Positions 58,148 through 64,000 of a stretch of DNA of 64,000 bases are shown here, piece after piece. The stretch lies in the NCBI GenBank assembly GCA_021234155.1, contig JAJEKV010000005.1:27988689-28052688 (forward strand), in the 5' to 3' direction. The DNA is from Isoetes taiwanensis. Taxonomy: Eukaryota > Streptophyta > Lycopodiopsida > Isoetales > Isoetaceae. A program made the translations under genes and the position numbers. Position 1 is the first letter of the stretch, and each line of letters starts with the position of its first letter. The notes beneath the pieces were generated by a model that was given only the letters and a program-made list of their open reading frames with translations, ran no database searches and had not been told where the DNA came from.

Positions 58148-59985
58148 GCGTTGAATTTTTTTAGGTTTTCTTGTTCGTTGATTAGCTCCACGTTAGAAGA
58201 GAAACCGTTTTTTTTTCCATGGCGATGTCTCCTCGGCTAGCTGCTCTTCCGGTTCAATATATGTATTTCTAGAATTAAAGGATCTCTGGTTATTTCTCAC
58301 GCTTAAAGGTTTTTAGACAGATTCCAGTGCCATTCTCTTATATCACAGTTTCTACGCTTCTTTGCAAACAAAATTCGTTAGATCTAAAAGCAGTTTGAAA
58401 GGTTTCGTGTGGATTCATTGGGCGTTTTGAATCCCCGCTCCTTGGTCTTGGTCTTAGGGCAATAAGATTATCCCTCCTGGATGAGGAAGGCATTAAAGAT
58501 CAAACCAATAGGAAGTCGTTTTTGTTAGACACAATAGGGAGCTTAATTCTCCAAGTGAGTAATCAAGTTTATGAATTTAGAGTGCAATTGTGATTTATGA
58601 TCCAAAACATATTTTGCCAAGCCATCTGGCATTGGACCACGACACAGAAGTAGTCACATTTCTATTGTGTGAACAATACTTCTTTTCTTATGCAGGGACC
58701 AAGAAACACTGCCAAACTAAAATTCAGAAGGATAATCAGAAGAATACAGGGACCTCCGGCATCTTATCCACTGTATTTATAAGTATTCTAAGCTTGCTTT
58801 GATTTTTCCTTTTCAGTTTCTTTCTTAGTTCTGATGTTTTTTAATCTCTTTTTTGAAGGAATGAAGGCACTGAATAGCAGAACCTAGGCTTAAGGTCATA
58901 CCAGTGCAGGTTTTCTAACATATACAATTTTCTAGGTGAGGTCCGGGAAGGTTTTACAGATTCGTTCGTGCTAAAATATATGCCTTATAACTAGGTTTCA
59001 TTATGAATCCACTTGAAAACGGAAAAATGAAAATGTGGAGAGTTTAAAATTTCTATGTAATTCTGATGAATAGGGCAGTAGATTGTTGAAAAGAATAAAA
59101 GTGCAGGTTGTCTATTTTTCCTAAATCTGTGTTTGTGATAATGCCGTTGATTGGAGACATATGGAGCTAGGCAATTTCGATGGTTTCTATCTTTCCTTTT
59201 GTGCTTTCCTGCATAGAATTTGTGAATGACCTTATTGTAGTTACAGAGAGTTATTTGTCACTTCAAACGGAAGAACTATTGCTCTTGATTGGCTGTACCC
59301 TTTTACAAGCCACGATTTTTAATTTCATTATTGTTTTTTACCTCTAAAGTTAGAAAAGAACTGGCACGTACTCTTGGAGCACATAGCTGTTGAGCTAAAT
59401 GATTTGAAGCACACCTTGCAGCGTGTCAATTTTGGAGCTCAGATACGCCTTTGAGTAGAGATATGCTAAGATATTTCTGTTATGCTGAGATATTTCTGCT
59501 GAAGATATGCCCTTGTTGGAGTGAGCCTGCATCATTTTCAATATGCAGCTATAAGCTGTAGCGATTGTTGTCGAGCTACCAGAGAGTTAGGGGAACATCA
59601 CAGGTAAGCATCTTATGAATCTGCCTTATTTTTTTGCTATAAAAAGGCTTGAAAATATGATTGTATTTGGATCTATTTACGACTGCAAGACAATTCTAAA
59701 ACCGAGATGATTGCAGGGGAGGTTTAAGTAGAAAAGATCTTGGCGATCTTCCTCTTACTCATCCGGCATAACTCATGTTGATTTTTAAGGAATTGTAGTT
59801 CTTCTTTGACGATTTGGGTATCTTCTTCGGGAAGCCTGAACTCTTTATTCATGGGCATACCAATGGAAAAGAATCAAGCATTATACCAGGCATGAGATTC
59901 ACTGGCTTCCACGGAAGACCTCAACCCATATTTGCAATTCAACAGATAGGATGATGTTCTGAGTTGCAAGGAATTCAGCAAAAAC
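58148..59985. other. stretch without recognised genes
   Basis: This is probably interior of the Helitron-like element. Short frames (for example 58,590-58,802) are not convincing. Confidence 0.3.
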
Positions 59986-59989
59986 ATGC

Positions 59990-61370
59990 AACCTTGTTAA
60001 AAGATGTTCCAAGACCTCCCAGCTTGCAGGATCCTGATATGCTCTTTTGTGATGAACTAAGCTGAAGCATGTCTCAATTCTGGTGAAGTCATGGACATGC
60101 ATTCCTGATAGTCTGCATGGGACAAAATCAACTGTGCTAGCAGATAACCTTGAGGCACTTATGATATTTTGCATGGGCATTTGGTCAAAAAATTGACAGC
60201 CACTCTTAATGCATCTGGATTTCGCATACATGCCAATGAGTGTATTGCCAATATCAAGATTCAACTGACATCCACCTTTTGCAATGATCACATGGGTTAG
60301 TTTTCCCTGTTCTATTGCTGCAATGCTAGCACATGCAACCAACATGATTGTTTGGCCTTACTTCATTCTCCCGCATCCGTTTAAAAAATATCAATCAATG
60401 TTTTCTCCTGATCCTGGTGGGCATATCCAGCAATCAAGATGTTCATGCTGGAATTATAGATTAACTGCCTTGTGCAAATCAGGAATGCTTGATTGAAGAT
60501 GCAGTAATGCCTCTCAAGCACGACACATATCCACTGTTGTGGGCCAGTTCCAAGCCACAATATTGAAGATGGCCAGAATAAAGACATGGCATGAGAGCAA
60601 AGAATATGTCAAGTCTAGAACTTAGAAATAGTGGAAGAAGCTGTTTATTATGAAACCTAGCTGCCCTATAAAAGCTCATAAATGCAGGACCAGGGATGCC
60701 ATTCATGAAAGGAAGATCATATTCATGTCCATTAGGAAGGGGACGTCGCACATAACCTGGTACATTGAGATGGCCCTTAAGGTTAGCAATTGAAATTGGT
60801 TGTTTGATATGCAAAACAATCTGGAACCAACCCAAACATGAGATTTAATCACTTTGCAAAAGTGCGCAGCTCATAACTGGAGTCAAATAGCAGAAAACGT
60901 GCAGACCAGTCTGAATTGGTATTGCAGAAATATGCCATGAGACAATTCAGTCTGATTATCAGTTGGATTCCAGACTACTTTGCTTGAAGACAATAGGTGG
61001 CTATGATGTGAGCTTAAAAAGAGAGCTACTTGGTCGCTTGCAAAGACTAATGTTCCTGATGCATTAAAAAAGTGTTTGTTGGATCTAACCTCGACTTCTC
61101 TAGATCGAGAATAATCAGCACTGGGCAACTCCATACTTACCCAATAATCTATTGCAAGATACTATTATCCCATCAAAATCTATAGCCACCTTTGGCATGC
61201 ATTCCAAGAAGAGCACTTTCCACAAAGACATCTAATTCACAGCCAGCAGTTAAAATATCCATATGGAGCTGCCTTCCACTCTCTAAGGCAGTCAAGTGAG
61301 TTGAACATGCACTCAAACCACTGGCAAACATAATTTTATCAGGTTGTCCTTGGATTATTGGGCTTCTATT
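59990..61370 (-). pseudogene. PPR protein pseudogene
   Basis: Reading leftwards: near 61,330-61,170 'PDKIMFASGLSACSTHLTAL' then 'ESGRQLHMDILTAGCELDVF' and 'VESALLGMHAKGG'. Near 60,440 'MNILIAGYAHQDQEKTLIDI', and at 60,340-60,150 'ACASIAAIEQGKLTHVIIAK', 'GNTLIGMYAKSRCIKSGCQF' and 'FDQMPMQNII'. These are classic PLS-class PPR units. The part between 61,140 and 60,600 is scrambled. Stops and frameshifts show it is dead. Confidence 0.8.
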
Positions 61371-61379
61371 GAACGCTTC

Positions 61380-62970
61380 ACGATTGTCAGGCCTAAACGG
61401 TTAGGGAGAGAATCTTTGGCCTTCTTTATGCAAAGGTAATTGCATTTTTGTTCACACTTGAGCCAGTTCGATTTCTCTGCTGCGAAACCTTCTTTGTCTC
61501 TAATCTAAGCTAAAATCTCTGTCTCTATTCTAGGTTAAAATATCTGTTTATTTTGCATTGGTCCCAAGGGACCGGGCCGCTTCGAGAACATACATGGTAA
61601 GAGAAAACGGGCTTCTAAATATTACCACGATCATGGATTTTATCATTTGCTTTTGAATTTTTGTGCTTTAGATTGTATGGTAATTGCTTAGGTGCTTAGG
61701 TAACCCGTGATGACATTTTTCTTTCTCGCTTGATATTGATGGCTTAAGTATTCTTGTCTATTCGGACTAGGTTGGTGGACCTATTTGCCGCTACCGCTTT
61801 AAGATGTCAATCCATTTTTGCTCGGGCTAGAGATGTGTCGTATTTTAACTTTATAGAGGTGGCAACAATACCATATGCAAGAATAAAAAGAACTTAAACA
61901 AATTGAATGTGCACATTTTTTCTACCATCCGACGATTCTTCCTTCTAGATGATGGAATTTCGATTCTCTTCCTTCTAGACGATGGAATTTTGATTTCTCA
62001 CAGACTGCTATAGCCAATCCGTTTCCGGGTTATTCCTTCCTCCTATGCAATGTTGGTGCTTTGTAGTCCCTTTTAAAGATTGTGCCGGATAACAACAAAT
62101 TATTGATATTTTGTGATATCTACTCGGCATTAGAGACATCTTCAAAAGCTTCCACTTTGACCTTCTCAATTAGGCTTTACCTGGTTTGTGAAGGATGCAC
62201 TAGGGTTTTTCATTTCCGTCGAATTTGCAAGCTAAAGAAGAATTATGAGCCCCACAATTTGGTTTTCCTTTTGTTTGATTTTATCATAATGAGCTCTTGC
62301 TCAGTGTCAACCGCCTACAAGAAGGGGTATGCCAAAAGGCATTATGTACACCGTCTATATACACATAACAAGGTATAAGCGCCTCTAATAATATATAAGG
62401 TGTCACAATTAAGACCATATTCAAGAGTTCAATGAAGCATAGAAAAATAGTTTATATTATGTGATGGCTCATTAAAAATTCCAATCAATAATTACATTTA
62501 TAAGCAATACTGAGATTTTATAATTATCAAAATCATATCTAGAAACTAGGTCCCCTGAGATCATTGGCGGCCAGAGATGTGGGCGATTACACACTAATTT
62601 TATTGGTAGATGAATTTTTGTGATTTATTTGCAAAAGGATGTTAATTATTTCCTTTCAAGGTATGCTTTTGGAACTTTTTCAAACTGTATAATGATAGCA
62701 TTTTGGATTTTTCATGTATGGTTTTATGCATGAATGATGATAGGTACATGTGGGCTGCACAAAAACGCCCCACATCCGCTTTTAGCTTGAGCCAGGGAAC
62801 TTAATGAAGTTGTTGTGCACAAACAACTTGACAAGGTATGCACTCAAGTGCATTTTTTTATCATTCATTCTCTCGTTTTGTTGCTCAATAGGTTCATTTC
62901 TTCAGAGGATGGGAAGAATTATTGCTATATTTATTGAATTTTGTGAACTATTCATTTGATAGAATGGAGA
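61380..62970. other. stretch without recognised genes
   Basis: Nothing is identified apart from a 35-base tandem pair ('ttccttctaga.gatggaatt') at 61,935-61,995. A 98-codon frame at 62,082-62,378 is not recognised. Confidence 0.3.
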
Positions 62971-62974
62971 AACA

Positions 62975-63629
62975 ATGTCGGTTCTAGCTTCCCTTTGTTG
63001 TATTGCCGATACTCAAGCAATGTGCCTCGTGATAAATAGTGACCGGTTTGAACATTTTATATGCATATATGCAGATGCCAAATCGAGTTGGATTATATGG
63101 TGGGAAACCGCTCTCATCAATATGTATGGGAAATGTGGTAGCCTAGAAGATACAAGAGTTACGTTTGGTAATTGATCGCCAGGATGATATTTCATGGTCA
63201 ACCATGATACCATCATATGCACAAGAGGAATATAACAAAGAGGCCCTTCTACAAGAAATGAAACAAGAAGGCTTGAAGCCAAATAAAATTGCCATGGTAA
63301 GTACATTTGATGCATGCTCCAATTTAGCTGATACAGCCAAAGGTTTTCTGATCCACAAAACCATTATTGGCACTGGGCTAGAGCTTGGCACTTCTATTGA
63401 GGATGCACATATTAACATGTATGGTAAGTGTGGACATTTACAGATTGCACATGATATATTTGACAAAATGCTTCACCACAATATCGTTTTGATTGGAATA
63501 AGTGTGCAGAAACGTTTGTATGTATGTATGGCTCAAGTTCTAACCGCCATATTACCTTTTCGTATGCCTCTAAAAAAAAGCAAGGATAAGGAAAAACAGG
63601 CCAAGAACACGACTTTACATCAAGCTTGA
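62975..63629 (+). pseudogene. PPR protein pseudogene
   Basis: The first frame (62,975-63,175) ends 'TALINMYGKCGSLEDTRVTF'. After a frameshift the second (63,165-63,629) continues 'DISWSTMIPSYAQEEYNKEA', 'MKQEGLKPNKIAMVSTFDAC' and 'INMYGKCGHLQIAHDIFDKM'. These are two to three adjacent PLS-type PPR units of one gene, broken by one shift near 63,170. The sequence after 63,490 is no longer PPR-like. Confidence 0.8.
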
Positions 63630-63639
63630 TTTTCTTTAA

Positions 63640-64000
63640 TAAATGAAAAAATCAATACATTGGCAGGGGTTCAATCCCATGGGCTACATATATTAAACCA
63701 TTATTGGAATTGGAATTCAAGTTGAAGAAATGATTATTTTGTGGATTCTTGGTATATTTTGGCAATTACATTGCTCCGGGCCAGTTGAGTGTTTTTCATA
63801 AATGTAGCTCGACAATGCACGAGACAATTTGCACTACTTGCTTTTCGAATGTTCACTTGCACGCTATACAACCCTTGCAAACGTAGCCCTAGCAACATCA
63901 GGACATAAACAATGAAACCTTTTGTTCAATTGTCCTACATTTAGTAATTTTGTTTTTTGACTTGAAAGCTTGATTTGCTTCTAATGCGCAACATGCTGGT
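63640..64000. other. window end, nothing recognised
   Basis: A box-B-like GGTTCAATCCC at about 63,667 has no box A at the right distance. Confidence 0.3.

Overview
This is plant nuclear DNA from a large, repeat-choked genome. The evidence is: many decayed pentatricopeptide-repeat (PPR) genes of the plant organellar type, a SPARK-domain membrane protein, a PR-1-like CAP protein, fragments of the plant exportin HASTY (exportin-5), Ty1/copia elements with a tRNA-iMet-type primer site, LINEs, tRNA-derived SINEs and Helitron-like ends. The PPR richness and nested transposons would fit a fern or another non-flowering plant, but the species cannot be fixed from the sequence. Only three ORFs look like intact, functional genes: the SPARK protein (5503-6246, +), the CAP/PR-1 protein (34337-34825, -) and a 102-residue ORF inside a DNA transposon (37796-38104, +). 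Nearly everything else is mobile DNA or its wreckage. || Layout. 1-4.1 kb: a dead PPR gene (-) next to a Helitron-like terminus. 5.0-5.3 kb: a cluster of very short LINE tails. 5.5-6.2 kb: SPARK gene. 6.3-9.9 kb: little that can be identified; short tandem repeats and an in-frame duplicated ORF. 9.9-12 kb: decayed copia element. 12.1-13.3 kb: LINE fragment (-). 14.5-15.7 kb: HASTY pseudogene. 15.7-17.7 kb: inserted repeat block. 18.5-20.7 kb: LINE with reverse transcriptase. 20.9-22.5 kb: large foldback element. 24.2-30.5 kb: dead PPR gene (+) split by a full-length copia element (-). 30.6-33.8 kb: non-autonomous LTR-type repeats. 34.3-34.8 kb: CAP gene. 35.5-36.8 kb: second foldback element. 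37.1-43.9 kb: 6.8-kb DNA transposon with an unfamiliar transposase. 43.9-47.05 kb: inverted copy of the 11-18 kb region. 47.7-48.1 kb: palindromic minisatellite. 48.1-49.5 kb: unknown decayed ORF. 50.5-50.8 kb: (GA)n tracts flanking a SINE. 53.9-55.6 kb: third foldback element fused to a CAP-upstream piece and a HASTY exon. 55.6-58.0 kb: non-autonomous LTR element. 58.05 kb onward: second Helitron-like terminus, then two dead PPR genes. || The main structural result is an inverted segmental duplication. The region 11.15-22.5 kb (+) is matched, in the same order but reversed, by 35.5-47.05 kb, with each arm carrying its own later insertions and deletions. A third, rearranged copy of part of it lies at 53.9-55.6 kb. 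All alignments, domain calls and translations were made by eye; no identity values or database searches were computed.
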